Positions 16,625 through 24,350 of a DNA stretch of 64,000 nt are shown here, one piece after another. Under the pieces are notes generated by a model. The model was not told the origin of the DNA and made no database searches. It saw only the letters and a program-made list of their open reading frames with translations. The stretch comes from Glaciimonas sp. PAMC28666 (GTDB taxonomy: Bacteria > Pseudomonadota > Gammaproteobacteria > Burkholderiales > Burkholderiaceae_D), in NCBI RefSeq assembly GCF_016917355.1, contig NZ_CP070304.1, positions 4,526,001 to 4,590,000 of the forward strand, read 5' to 3'. The position numbers and the translations under genes were made by a program. The first letter of the stretch is position 1. Each line of letters starts with the position of its first letter.

Positions 16625-17187
16625 GCGTAGAAGCAATTACGTGGGCACTAAATCTCAAGGTAGAGCGGTCAACAGCGAAGTTTGTGCTGGTGGCGATGGC
16701 GAATTGCGCTAACAACGACATGGTGTGTTGGCCTTCCGTGCAATATCTTTCGGCTGCGACGTGCCAGGACCGCAAGACTGTTCAGGAGAACATTCGGCGC
16801 TTGAAGCAGGCGGGATTTATCGCTGCAACTGACGTCCGAAAAGGCCGAACTGGGCAGGTTATCGTCTATCAATTAAAGAATCCCGAAAACGGGCCTGTTA
16901 AAGAGGCCCAAAAACGGGACGTTAACGACCCTAACAGGCCCGGAAATGGGCCTGTTGATGAGCCATATAGTGGAAACGATCCCGAAAACGGGCCTGTTAA
17001 AGAAGCCCAAAAACGGGAGGGTATCGGGCTAAACACTCCCGAAAACGGGCCTCTTCAAGCGTTAAATGCTGAAAATGAAAGAGGCCCGTTTTTCCCATCT
17101 AACAGGCCCGTTTTTTCCCTTCAAAGAGGCCCGTTTTTCCCCAGAAACAGGCCCAAAAACGGGCCACGGAACCGTAAGGAACCGTAA
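16621..17187 (+). CDS. Replication protein, N-terminal part (HTH domain + repeat linker)
   Basis: 188 aa; GGAGGTGA precedes the ATG. Residues 1-85 form a winged-helix HTH_36-type domain (LNLKVERSTAKFVLVAMANC, VQYLSAATCQDRKTVQENIRRLKQAG). From about residue 89 the protein is a repeated Pro/Asn/Gly linker (PENGPVKEAQKR) encoded by the DNA repeat array at 16886-17164. It stops at 17185 in a 10-bp tandem repeat. Removing one repeat unit would fuse it to the next gene as a 372-aa lambda-O-like protein, so it is probably the split N-terminal half. Confidence 0.75.
   Translation: MSVEAITWALNLKVERSTAKFVLVAMANCANNDMVCWPSVQYLSAATCQDRKTVQENIRRLKQAGFIAATDVRKGRTGQVIVYQLKNPENGPVKEAQKRDVNDPNRPGNGPVDEPYSGNDPENGPVKEAQKREGIGLNTPENGPLQALNAENERGPFFPSNRPVFSLQRGPFFPRNRPKNGPRNRKEP
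16886..17164. repeat. Iteron-like repeat array, candidate replication origin
   Basis: Ten or so copies of a unit related to TAACAGGCCCGTTTT in both orientations. Full-length copies lie at 16886-16900, 16985-16999 and 17100-17114. An inverted pair lies at 16932-16957. Shorter or variant copies lie near 16911, 17010, 17042, 17081, 17126 and 17145-17164. They lie inside the replication-protein gene, as lambda ori lies inside gene O. Origin function is inferred. Confidence 0.65.
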
Positions 17188-17749
17188 GGAACCCAAAGAG
17201 AACCCAAAAGGGGCGCAAGCGCCTTCCGATCCAAACCCGGTTTGGAAACCCATCAATGCCCTGATCGCGGCCGGTGTGGATAACAAAACGGCGGGCGATT
17301 GGCTGAAGCTGCGCAAGGCAAAGAACGCGCCGGTGACCGAAACCGTCCTCGACATGGCGACGGCCGAGGCGGTGAAGGCAGGCATTCCGTTGATGGATGC
17401 CTTGAAAATTTGCTGTGTCCGCGGTTGGGCTGGCTTCAAAGCCGAATGGATTGTGAAGGACGACCACGGCAAAGCACAGGGCGCGTGGTACGCCACGGAG
17501 TCATCGGTGGCGGCCAAGGGAGCGGAACTGGGGATGCAGCCACACGCAGGCGAATCGCTCTACACGTTCAAAGGACGGATTCAAGCCGCGCTGGACAACG
17601 GCGGCAAGCCCCCAGTCTCAGTTTCCGGTCAAAGACTGATGCCAGCGATCAGGAGCAAACCCGAATCTGAAAACATCGGCCCATCCCCACAAAATCGCGC
17701 CGCCGTGCTGGAAGCCGCCCGCGCTCTGAGGCCGCGGTCATCGCTATGA
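17066..17749 (+). CDS. Replication protein, C-terminal part (shifted frame)
   Basis: 227 codons from the ATG at 17066; residues before about 50 read the repeat array in another frame and may not be native. The rest is the conserved C-terminal region of phage replication proteins of this type: PVWKPINALIAAGVDNKTAG, DWLKLRKAKNAPVTETVLDM, then CCVRGWAGFKAEWI. The frame joins the upstream gene if one GGAACCGTAA unit (17168-17177) is removed. Either a split gene or a two-protein arrangement. Confidence 0.75.
   Translation: MLKMKEARFSHLTGPFFPFKEARFSPETGPKTGHGTVRNRKEPKENPKGAQAPSDPNPVWKPINALIAAGVDNKTAGDWLKLRKAKNAPVTETVLDMATAEAVKAGIPLMDALKICCVRGWAGFKAEWIVKDDHGKAQGAWYATESSVAAKGAELGMQPHAGESLYTFKGRIQAALDNGGKPPVSVSGQRLMPAIRSKPESENIGPSPQNRAAVLEAARALRPRSSL
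17168..17187 (+). repeat. 10-bp tandem duplication splitting the replication gene
   Basis: Two perfect copies of GGAACCGTAA followed by a partial third (GGAACCC). Because 10 is not a multiple of 3, the extra copy shifts frame, and the second copy supplies the TAA stop. Both frames around it encode R-N-R-K-E-P, the mark of a recent slip. Confidence 0.85.
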
Positions 17750-17846
17750 AATCTGCGACCTGCTCGCAGCGTGGCCGGGGCGATTAAACGGGTTTGAACA
17801 GGCGATTCGATCAGATGCATAAGAATTTACTTAAAGGGTTTGAAGC

Positions 17847-18197
17847 ATGGCAACAGCAATCCGCAGACCAAAATATCGCAATACCACGGTGTGCCACAAC
17901 GGAGAACGCTTTGACAGCATTGCCGAGTTCAACCGGTACCGACAATTGCAGATTCTTGAGCGGGCAGGGCAGATATCCAACCTCACGCGCCAGATAGATT
18001 TTGTCCTCGCTCCCAGGGTAATTATCCAGGGTAAAACCAAAGCCGCGATGAAGTACAAGGCAGACTTTTCCTACACGAATGTTATGACCGGTTGCTACGT
18101 GGTGGAGGACGTCAAAGGCGTACTTACACCGGTCTACAAGGTCAAGCGCCACCTCATGAAGTGGGTGCATGAGATCGATATCGTGGAGACCAAATGA
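17847..18197 (+). CDS. DUF1064 family, nuclease-like phage protein
   Basis: 116 aa. The family pattern is clear: KYRNTTVCHNGERFDSIAEF at the start, RYRQLQILERAGQISNLTRQ, then KYKADFSYTNVMTGCYVVED followed by VKG. Glu in the first helix plus ADF and EDVKG gives a PD-(D/E)XK-type active-site layout, so a Holliday-junction-like nuclease has been suggested for the family; activity is unproven. It follows the replication genes. Confidence 0.8.
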   Translation: MATAIRRPKYRNTTVCHNGERFDSIAEFNRYRQLQILERAGQISNLTRQIDFVLAPRVIIQGKTKAAMKYKADFSYTNVMTGCYVVEDVKGVLTPVYKVKRHLMKWVHEIDIVETK

Positions 18198-18216
18198 CCA
18201 TCGAACAAGGGACCAA

Positions 18217-18579
18217 ATGAGCGCACTACGAAAAATCGAAGTAGTCGGCTACGTGCCAGACCCTTTAACCGAGGTGCTGGACATTTACGTGCGTTGGACC
18301 AGACGCGACGACGCCGGAAACGCCCACCGCGACCGCGAGCAGGACGATGAGTGGCATAACGCATCTTATGCACAAGCCGATATCAATACCGCGGAGGCTG
18401 TGCATTTGATGTTGTGGGAAATGAAGGAGATGCATCGTTGGGCCATTAACAAGCGTTGTGGTATTTCGCGGGTTTGGCGGTTTCCTAATGCGGTGTTTGT
18501 TGATGTGCTGGCTGTGGCGGAGGTGGGGATTGTTGAACGGATGAAACGGAATGCTGCTACTAGGGATTATTTTCGTTGA
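18217..18579 (+). CDS. Hypothetical phage protein, end of early region
   Basis: 120 aa from the ATG at 18217. It is rich in charged residues (RWTRRDDAGNAHRDREQDDE) followed by a helical half (EAVHLMLWEMKEMHRWAINK, RVWRFPNAVFVD). Its position, last before the cargo island and late genes, is where lambdoid phages carry antitermination genes; no Q-like domain is recognised, so that is only positional. Confidence 0.6.
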   Translation: MSALRKIEVVGYVPDPLTEVLDIYVRWTRRDDAGNAHRDREQDDEWHNASYAQADINTAEAVHLMLWEMKEMHRWAINKRCGISRVWRFPNAVFVDVLAVAEVGIVERMKRNAATRDYFR

Positions 18580-19068
18580 TGGGTATAAGGAAATGGCCGG
18601 TTTTCGGGTTTGGCTCCGGCTCAAACCCGCGTGCGATCTAAACGCCTGTCTTAGTATCACGGAATAAATTTATCAATTTCGAAATACCTACAGTAAACGC
18701 AAGAGCCCCCTCTTTTTGCATTTGACCGCATTCATTTAACTTTTGATTGATTCGTCAGACACGAGAATAGTGCGAACAAGTAAAATTAGTTGCATTATTA
18801 TAATGTCAGAGCTAGAGTCTCACGCGCCTTTGATTTTCTTCGATCACGGATTTTAATCGGTTGCCCGGCTTGCTCTCTTGGTTTTAGAATATTACTTGGG
18901 TTGGCCGTTATTCGCAGCATGCACTCTTCAAATGCGTTTTTACTTGTAGCATGCATGTTGATGGCAATGCATCAAAATCGAGCGAGAGCTACCATTCGAT
19001 TAACATGGACGCGTCGTAACGGCGAGTCATTTAGCCCGCACGTTATGCATCAATAGACTAAGGCATCA
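18580..19068. other. 489-bp AT-rich gap before cargo island
   Basis: No convincing gene. An 88-codon frame (18790-19056) starts without a good ribosome-binding site and has no domain. Composition turns visibly more AT-rich at about 18650, marking the left edge of inserted cargo. Confidence 0.5.
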
Positions 19069-19932
19069 ATGCGTATTCGCTACGAAGAAAAAGTTTTTGA
19101 AGGTTACTTTAACATCGAGTTAGCCAATCTTTCTAAGGTTTACTATCCGTTAGGGCAGTTTCAAGAAGGGAGCATTGGCACTGATGCTGTTGCGCTAACC
19201 CGTAACCGACACTTTTGGCGTCGGTTAGGACATCCATATTTTTTTCGTATGAAATATTCTGGTTTGGACTTTCGCGAGATAGCCGCAGAAATGGAAGACT
19301 TTCTTGGCAAAGAAGTTGCAAACATCCCAGATATTAAAACAAATCTCTTGTTTCAGTACAAGAGGTCAGAATACATTGTCTCTGCCCGAGCTGCAGAGTG
19401 GACTCACTGGAAATCACCTTACTTCCGCTATGATATCTATCCCGAGCAACAGTCCCTTCTTGAGCACCTACACAGCAAATTTCAGCAATCAGCATTGATC
19501 CTCTATGCGGCTCCGGCATTGCAGGACGTAAATGAACTCGTTGACTATCACTGCAACCGTAAAATAATCTCCCATACTAATTTTCGACCAGCAGCTGATC
19601 TGTCAGGGCACGCAAGAAATACTTTCAAAGTTGCGGGCACGCATTCTGTGGCATGTAGTGAACCAGTGCGCCATGAATATTTTGACTTACTTGCAGAATT
19701 ACGGGAGCGAAAGGCTGGCGAGCAACCGGCTTTCGAATCAATAGTGGCTCTGGCTAAAGGCTTTAGTGAGGTAATACGTCAAACTTCGCTTGCAAAGCCA
19801 TTTGCTACATTGGTCGAGCAATATGGATTATCCGAAAATGAACAATCAATGCCTTTGTTGAGCGCTCATATCACCATGGCAGTAGTTAAGGATCTAACTG
19901 GAATTCAGTGGCTAATCTCAACGTCCAGCTAA
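19069..19932 (+). CDS. Predicted PD-(D/E)XK nuclease-like protein
   Basis: 287 aa, soluble. The first 100 residues fit a restriction-nuclease-like fold: an N-terminal helix with E11 (KVFEGYFNIEL), YYPLGQFQEGSIGTDA with D39, and LLFQYKRSEYI giving Q96-Y-K98. This E...D...QxK order is one variant of the PD-(D/E)XK active site. The remainder (FRYDIYPEQQSLLEHLHSKF and on) is unfamiliar. AAGG lies upstream of the ATG. It stands 284 bp upstream of a CHAT-protease gene in the same low-GC island of the prophage. A defence role is inferred from fold and place. Confidence 0.6.
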   Translation: MRIRYEEKVFEGYFNIELANLSKVYYPLGQFQEGSIGTDAVALTRNRHFWRRLGHPYFFRMKYSGLDFREIAAEMEDFLGKEVANIPDIKTNLLFQYKRSEYIVSARAAEWTHWKSPYFRYDIYPEQQSLLEHLHSKFQQSALILYAAPALQDVNELVDYHCNRKIISHTNFRPAADLSGHARNTFKVAGTHSVACSEPVRHEYFDLLAELRERKAGEQPAFESIVALAKGFSEVIRQTSLAKPFATLVEQYGLSENEQSMPLLSAHITMAVVKDLTGIQWLISTSS

Positions 19933-20216
19933 GAATGGAATTCACATGTAATTCTCATTCCACTCATGGACCATGGTGGCTGTCCAAATGAAATAATAAA
20001 TTCGCAACTCATTTACACATTACCGCGCATATCAGGGGTGCCAATGGAATGGCAAAGAACTTAGTGAGAATTTGACGCTGGCACATGATGGGTTTGATTA
20101 GTAGGCCTCTTACGTTTCATCCTTGAAGGAAGACTTACTAAATAAAATAAAATTATTGCAAAACGCTTCAAGCGATTACCCCAACCACTCATATCGCCAA
20201 CTACGAGAAATTTTCT
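19933..20216. other. 284-bp gap between nuclease-like and CHAT genes
   Basis: No gene seen. An imperfect hairpin (GGAAT ... ATTCC) near 19937-19962 could end the first transcript. The size of the gap leaves open whether the two cargo genes share a transcript. Confidence 0.45.
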
Positions 20217-22352
20217 ATGCGCTTGAAATACGTACTTGTCGTTCCGGAGGGAGTTTCTGAGCAGCTGGATGTAACCCCTTTCCAAGGGTGGAACCGGGGG
20301 GTTGCGAATCCGGTATTTTTGAGTTTGCTGCGCATTCTTTGTTGCTTGCCACTCGCATTGGACGAGGTACTCATGACTCACGATGAATTGCGAGAGTCTA
20401 GGCGGGTTAATGACTTCAAGTATGTAATTGCCATTGGGAGAGACTCACTTAAAAAAATCCAATTTGTGAGCATAGACGAGGTAACTGTTTTTCTCTGTCT
20501 TCCCACGCACATTAAAACCGTAAGGGAAACACAGAACATTAAGACTGGCATTGCACTAATACTATCGCCAACCGTGCAAGTAGGCGTTATTGACGTTAGG
20601 GAGATCCATGAGCCATTTTGTCATGGGATTGATAATGAGTTATGGTCCGTGATTTCTTGTCGGTCAGGAAAAAATAGCCTGCAGAGGAAGAAATACTCGA
20701 AATCGGTGGAACTGCCGCTGCTGCACGGTGTGGTCATGCCAAATATAATGTTGCTAGAGAATCTCGGTTATGTCGTCATCGGAGAAAAAGGCGCTATCTT
20801 GCATGATCACGAAAAGGCAATTGACGCTGTAGTTGCGACAGCAGAAATAGTCATGGATATATTATGCGTAGAGGAGTCTTCTCATAAGCAGGAGATTGTA
20901 ATTTACGCACCGTCTGTAAAAGTATTTTTCTATGACTTCAAAAGTAATGTTTGGAATCAGATCCTTAGACCTATAAAGGAAAGTTGGAAGAAAAAAGCAA
21001 TCGAACACCTACTTTTCAAATCAAAGTCTTATTCATCTTCGACAATTCGCTTTAACGGAGATCCTTTGGTCAATCCATATAAGGACCCTGTAATGGGTTC
21101 ACTCTTAGCGATCAGACAGAGCGAGATCTATGCGACTTCGATGGCTACGGCAGTACTTTCGTGTGTACAAAATATTGCAAGTGTAAGACTGCCGAATTCT
21201 ATTAATTTGCACTCATCACAATTGAGACAAATAGAAAATTTGTCAAAACGGTCCGACTCTAAAGCTGAAATGTTACTCCAGAAGGCCTTTCACAAGTATG
21301 TGAGTGACTTAAAAGATGATGTTGGAGACCAAATATCTGCATTGATATGCACAAGAACTCGGGCCTGCAAAATCTGTAGCGACGTCCCGTTGGAGTGGAT
21401 GTATTTGGGCAACCTTCCGTTGATGATAAGCCATGAAGTTTCGAAGCTTCCGATGACACCTGGGAATGTTCTTCTTCGGTCTGCTACGTGCGGATTGCCA
21501 ATAACCTTGCATGCGGATGACTTGAAGAAAATTCTGATCGTCAGATCATTTATAGATGGAGATCCTATAAAGCCAATGTTGGAATTTTCCATTAATTCAT
21601 TTGCAATTGATGAGCATTTGGAAACGAAGATAGTAGATGTTCAAAGCGAAAAAGAAGCGATCCAAGCCTTGAATGATTTTAATGGATTTGTCGTTATATT
21701 CGACTGCCACGGAGATCACGGCGGATCGAATTCAACTGGTTGGCTTCAGTTCGGAATAGATCGCACAAATACTTGGGAACTAGCTTATAAGGCCAGAATA
21801 CCGCCAATCGTCATGTTGAGCGCGTGTTCTACGGCACCTGTAGGTGGCTCACATGCTTCCGTCGCAAACGGACTGCTTAGATCTGGTGCATTCAGTGTCA
21901 TTGGTACGTTTCTTCCAGTAAACGGGGCGGAATCCTCGATATTCATCGCGAGAATTCTATATCGAATTAGCGCCTATCTGCCTGCGCTGAAATCAATAGG
22001 GATTGACCTCATAACTTGGCGGACCTTCATTGCTGGTTTCATGCAAATGTCTTACGTTACCGACGTATTACGTCACTTCGTTAAATTGGGTATCATCGAT
22101 ATAGCATTTTCACAATCGGTCAATCTTGAAGCAAACTATATGATAAATCTTCAACAGGACGATTGGTATGATTCTGTCATTCAAAAGATTTCTGAAAAGA
22201 CAGGAATTGCGGCAGATGAATTAATTAAGAAGATAGTTGATGGCAATCCATTGCTTGAAACGATGCGTTATTGCCATGTTGGTCTCCCCGAACATATTAG
22301 AATATTGCTGGGCGATCCAATTGAAGGATTGAAGACTAATGCCACGCACTAG
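20217..22352 (+). CDS. CHAT-domain protease protein
   Basis: 711 aa, no signal peptide or membrane helix. The C-terminal third is a caspase-like CHAT domain: catalytic histidine H498 in VIFDCHGDHGG and cysteine C537 in VMLSACSTAPVGG. The family's SVANGLLRSGAFSVIGTFLPVN motif follows. The roughly 450-residue N-terminal part has no recognised domain and may be the sensor; four cysteines at about 382-393 (CTRTRACKICSD) could bind zinc. CHAT proteases are known effectors in several anti-phage systems (for example Borvo and type III-E CRISPR-linked TPR-CHAT). Low GC content, cargo in the prophage. Substrate unknown. Confidence 0.85.
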   Translation: MRLKYVLVVPEGVSEQLDVTPFQGWNRGVANPVFLSLLRILCCLPLALDEVLMTHDELRESRRVNDFKYVIAIGRDSLKKIQFVSIDEVTVFLCLPTHIKTVRETQNIKTGIALILSPTVQVGVIDVREIHEPFCHGIDNELWSVISCRSGKNSLQRKKYSKSVELPLLHGVVMPNIMLLENLGYVVIGEKGAILHDHEKAIDAVVATAEIVMDILCVEESSHKQEIVIYAPSVKVFFYDFKSNVWNQILRPIKESWKKKAIEHLLFKSKSYSSSTIRFNGDPLVNPYKDPVMGSLLAIRQSEIYATSMATAVLSCVQNIASVRLPNSINLHSSQLRQIENLSKRSDSKAEMLLQKAFHKYVSDLKDDVGDQISALICTRTRACKICSDVPLEWMYLGNLPLMISHEVSKLPMTPGNVLLRSATCGLPITLHADDLKKILIVRSFIDGDPIKPMLEFSINSFAIDEHLETKIVDVQSEKEAIQALNDFNGFVVIFDCHGDHGGSNSTGWLQFGIDRTNTWELAYKARIPPIVMLSACSTAPVGGSHASVANGLLRSGAFSVIGTFLPVNGAESSIFIARILYRISAYLPALKSIGIDLITWRTFIAGFMQMSYVTDVLRHFVKLGIIDIAFSQSVNLEANYMINLQQDDWYDSVIQKISEKTGIAADELIKKIVDGNPLLETMRYCHVGLPEHIRILLGDPIEGLKTNATH

Positions 22353-22549
22353 ATTGAAGGTTTTTAAAGCGCTTTTATTTTTTATTGATAAGGGCGACTC
22401 ACCGCTGTAGGTGCATTGTAGAAGTTCAAGAATAGGCTTGATCGTCTGATTTGAGGTGAAATCTCAACGCCCCCGTTCGGACGCATCCTATCAAATCACA
22501 TCACGACTTTTATACTAATTTTTAGTTTGTTCCCTGGGGTTTGATTCCA

Positions 22550-22726
22550 TCAACCAAATTTTGCAAGAACAATAGGAAATTGCTCAGCCTCATAGGTCTC
22601 CACAAGCGTCGCTAAAATCACTAAGCGGCGACCTTCCGGCGTACCCCGTTCGGCCGCCATCAGCGACTGAATTTCCTTTAACGCCATCTGGTAGTCGACT
22701 GAAGTTTTGATTGAATTAAGGTCCAT
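22550..22726 (-). CDS. Truncated HigA-type antitoxin (N-terminal part only)
   Basis: 58 aa from the ATG at 22726 (GGAG upstream). The sequence DLNSIKTSVDYQMALKEIQS, then GTPEGRRLVILATLVETYEA is the N-terminal half of the COG5499/HigA-like antitoxins, which normally continue into a helix-turn-helix. Here the frame stops after FPIVLAKFG. No toxin gene is adjacent. It may be a remnant or an orphan. Confidence 0.55.
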   Translation of the reverse strand: MDLNSIKTSVDYQMALKEIQSLMAAERGTPEGRRLVILATLVETYEAEQFPIVLAKFG

Positions 22727-22862
22727 TGCTAGCTCCATTTTGGATAAATTATCTTGATCTGGACGTAAACCCAGTGTATGTTCTGTTTAGGGGCGTTTTC
22801 TGACGTCCAAAAGAAAAGAAATATTGTCCTCGCATTGTTAATACAAGAGTTGATTCGTTACA

Positions 22863-22957
22863 CGTCGAAGCCACTTTTCAGATAGAACTGAGTTTCGGGA
22901 ATCACCTCCTGTATTAGCAATTTAAGCCTCGAACCTTCATCGGTCCGAGGCTTTTTG
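22863..22957 (+). ncRNA. Possible small RNA 1 with anti-SD-like motif and terminator
   Basis: CACCTCCT at 22903-22910, in a context close to the 16S rRNA 3' end, lies 14 bases before an intrinsic terminator (AAGCCTCG / CGAGGCTT then T-tract, 22924-22957). No clear promoter is seen, so the 5' end is a guess. It shares its plan with the unit at 23020-23086. Confidence 0.3.
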
Positions 22958-23019
22958 CATTTCGCCTTACCGTATTTTTACCGTATTGCACCGCACCATT
23001 TTTATGGTAAAGTTTAGCT

Positions 23020-23086
23020 GTCTCCTCCAACACCTCCTAAGGTTTGGATTCAGCCCGCAACCGAAAGGTCATGCGGGCTTTTTTTT
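23020..23086 (+). ncRNA. Possible small RNA 2 with anti-SD-like motif and terminator
   Basis: A promoter fits TTGCAC (22986-22991), 16 bp, TAAAGT (23008-23013). The predicted RNA of about 67 nt carries CTCCTCC and CACCTCCT (23031-23038), complementary to Shine-Dalgarno sequences. It ends in a strong terminator (AGCCCGCA / TGCGGGCT plus seven or more T, 23052-23086). It has no ORF. Function is inferred only from sequence. Confidence 0.4.
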
Positions 23087-23315
23087 ATAGATCGAGCAGT
23101 TCGGCATCTATACCGAGTGCGGCGGCGATCTTCTCACGGCTGGGTTTGTCTAGCGTGCAGCTTGCCTCTTCTTGCGCGTAGGACGACTGTGAAACACCCA
23201 GACGTTCTGCTAGTTGGATTTGAGTCAGTCCGAGATGTTCGCGCCATGCACGTGTAGGCCTCCAGTCGTTATCGACCATCAGAGTAACAACTTCGTGTGG
23301 GATGTAAGTTTCCAT
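23085..23315 (-). CDS. XRE-family helix-turn-helix regulator
   Basis: 76 aa. The HTH is clear: WREHLGLTQIQLAERLGVSQ, then SSYAQEEAS. The N-terminal segment (IPHEVVTLMVDNDWRPTRAW) is typical of antitoxins/regulators paired with RelE-type toxins, but no toxin gene is next to it. It is convergent with the small-RNA terminator and divergent from the HNH gene. Confidence 0.8.
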   Translation of the reverse strand: METYIPHEVVTLMVDNDWRPTRAWREHLGLTQIQLAERLGVSQSSYAQEEASCTLDKPSREKIAAALGIDAELLDL

Positions 23316-23404
23316 ATCGTTTATTGGTGGATGTAATTGGTTTAACGCCAGACCGATTTTGTAGCAAGGATGGCCGTATCAGGTCTTGCGATTAGGAGAA
23401 TGAG

Positions 23405-23737
23405 ATGATCATAGAACGGATTAGAGGCAGAAGGCTACAAGCCATGCGCCTGCGAATCTGGTCCTGCTCCCCATTCTGCGCCATGTGCAAAGCATTGACC
23501 GCCTATCCATCCGGGTTTGAGCTTGATCACGTCACAGCACTGGCTAACGGCGGTACCAACGATGACAGCAATCAGCAAATCCTCTGTCACGCTTGCCATG
23601 AACTAAAGACTCTTACGGATCTCGGGCAAAAGCAACGCATGACGATAGGTGATGACGGTTGGCCGAGTGCATCGCCGATGCTCTCAACGGTGCCGCGATG
23701 GAGGAGGGCAGAGGCGGGTTTCAGACGCCGTAAGTAG
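23405..23737 (+). CDS. HNH endonuclease
   Basis: 110 aa. The metal-binding HNH layout is clear: CAMCKALTAYPSGFELDHVT, ALANGGTNDDSNQQILCHAC, then HELKT. HNH proteins adjacent to the terminase genes of HK97-like phages help large terminase cleave DNA during packaging, which the position (143 bp before small terminase) supports. Confidence 0.9.
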   Translation: MIIERIRGRRLQAMRLRIWSCSPFCAMCKALTAYPSGFELDHVTALANGGTNDDSNQQILCHACHELKTLTDLGQKQRMTIGDDGWPSASPMLSTVPRWRRAEAGFRRRK

Positions 23738-23879
23738 TGATGTGCGTCGCATGAATCCTTCATTGCAGTTGACTACCCCCAGGGGTGGGTAAAAACTCGC
23801 CAGACCTTCCCGCGGAAACCGATCGTATATCTCCGTGTGTACACCCGCGTATTGAAACTTTTTTTCTGGGACGGTAATT

Positions 23880-24350
23880 ATGGTCGGGAGACGCCCTAAA
23901 CCCACGGCCTTAAAACTGGTCACAGGCAATGCCGGAAAGCGTGCGCTGAACAAAACTGAGCCCAAGCCGCGGCGGGAAATCCCTTCCTGTCCAGCGCATC
24001 TGGACGACGCGGGCAAAGTTGCATGGGGCCGGTTATCCGTGCTGTTAGATCGGATGGGTGTGTTGACCGAAGCCGATAGTTTTGCGCTCGAGCGGCTGTG
24101 CGATTGCTACGCCGACATTTTGGCGTGCCGCATTTTAATCGTGCGCGATGGTCGCACGTACGAAACCGTCGATCAGTCCGGCAACACGCTCATCAAAAAT
24201 AATCCTGCCGTCAATCAGTTACGCGCCGCAGATTCCCAATTCAAAAGTTACCTGGTCGAGTTCGGCCTGACGCCTGCCGCCAGATCGAAAGTACACGCCA
24301 TACCCGATGACGACGATAAAAAAGACCCGCTCAAAGAGTTCTTCGGGTAA
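23880..24350 (+). CDS. Terminase small subunit, P27 family
   Basis: 156 aa. The family start GRRPKPTALKLVTGNAGKR is clear, followed by AHLDDAGKVAWGRLSVLLDR and, near the end, PAVNQLRAADSQFKSYLVEF and GLTPAARSKV. It binds phage DNA at the packaging start site and recruits the large subunit. Its end overlaps the next gene by 44 bp. Confidence 0.93.
   Translation: MVGRRPKPTALKLVTGNAGKRALNKTEPKPRREIPSCPAHLDDAGKVAWGRLSVLLDRMGVLTEADSFALERLCDCYADILACRILIVRDGRTYETVDQSGNTLIKNNPAVNQLRAADSQFKSYLVEFGLTPAARSKVHAIPDDDDKKDPLKEFFG

Noticed and set aside
16886-17164. CRISPR array
   Set aside because: Units occur in both orientations with irregular spacing and no unique spacers of even length.
18790-19056. 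88-codon frame before the nuclease-like gene
   Set aside because: No ribosome-binding site or domain; mixed hydrophobic and basic residues as expected from chance in AT-rich DNA.
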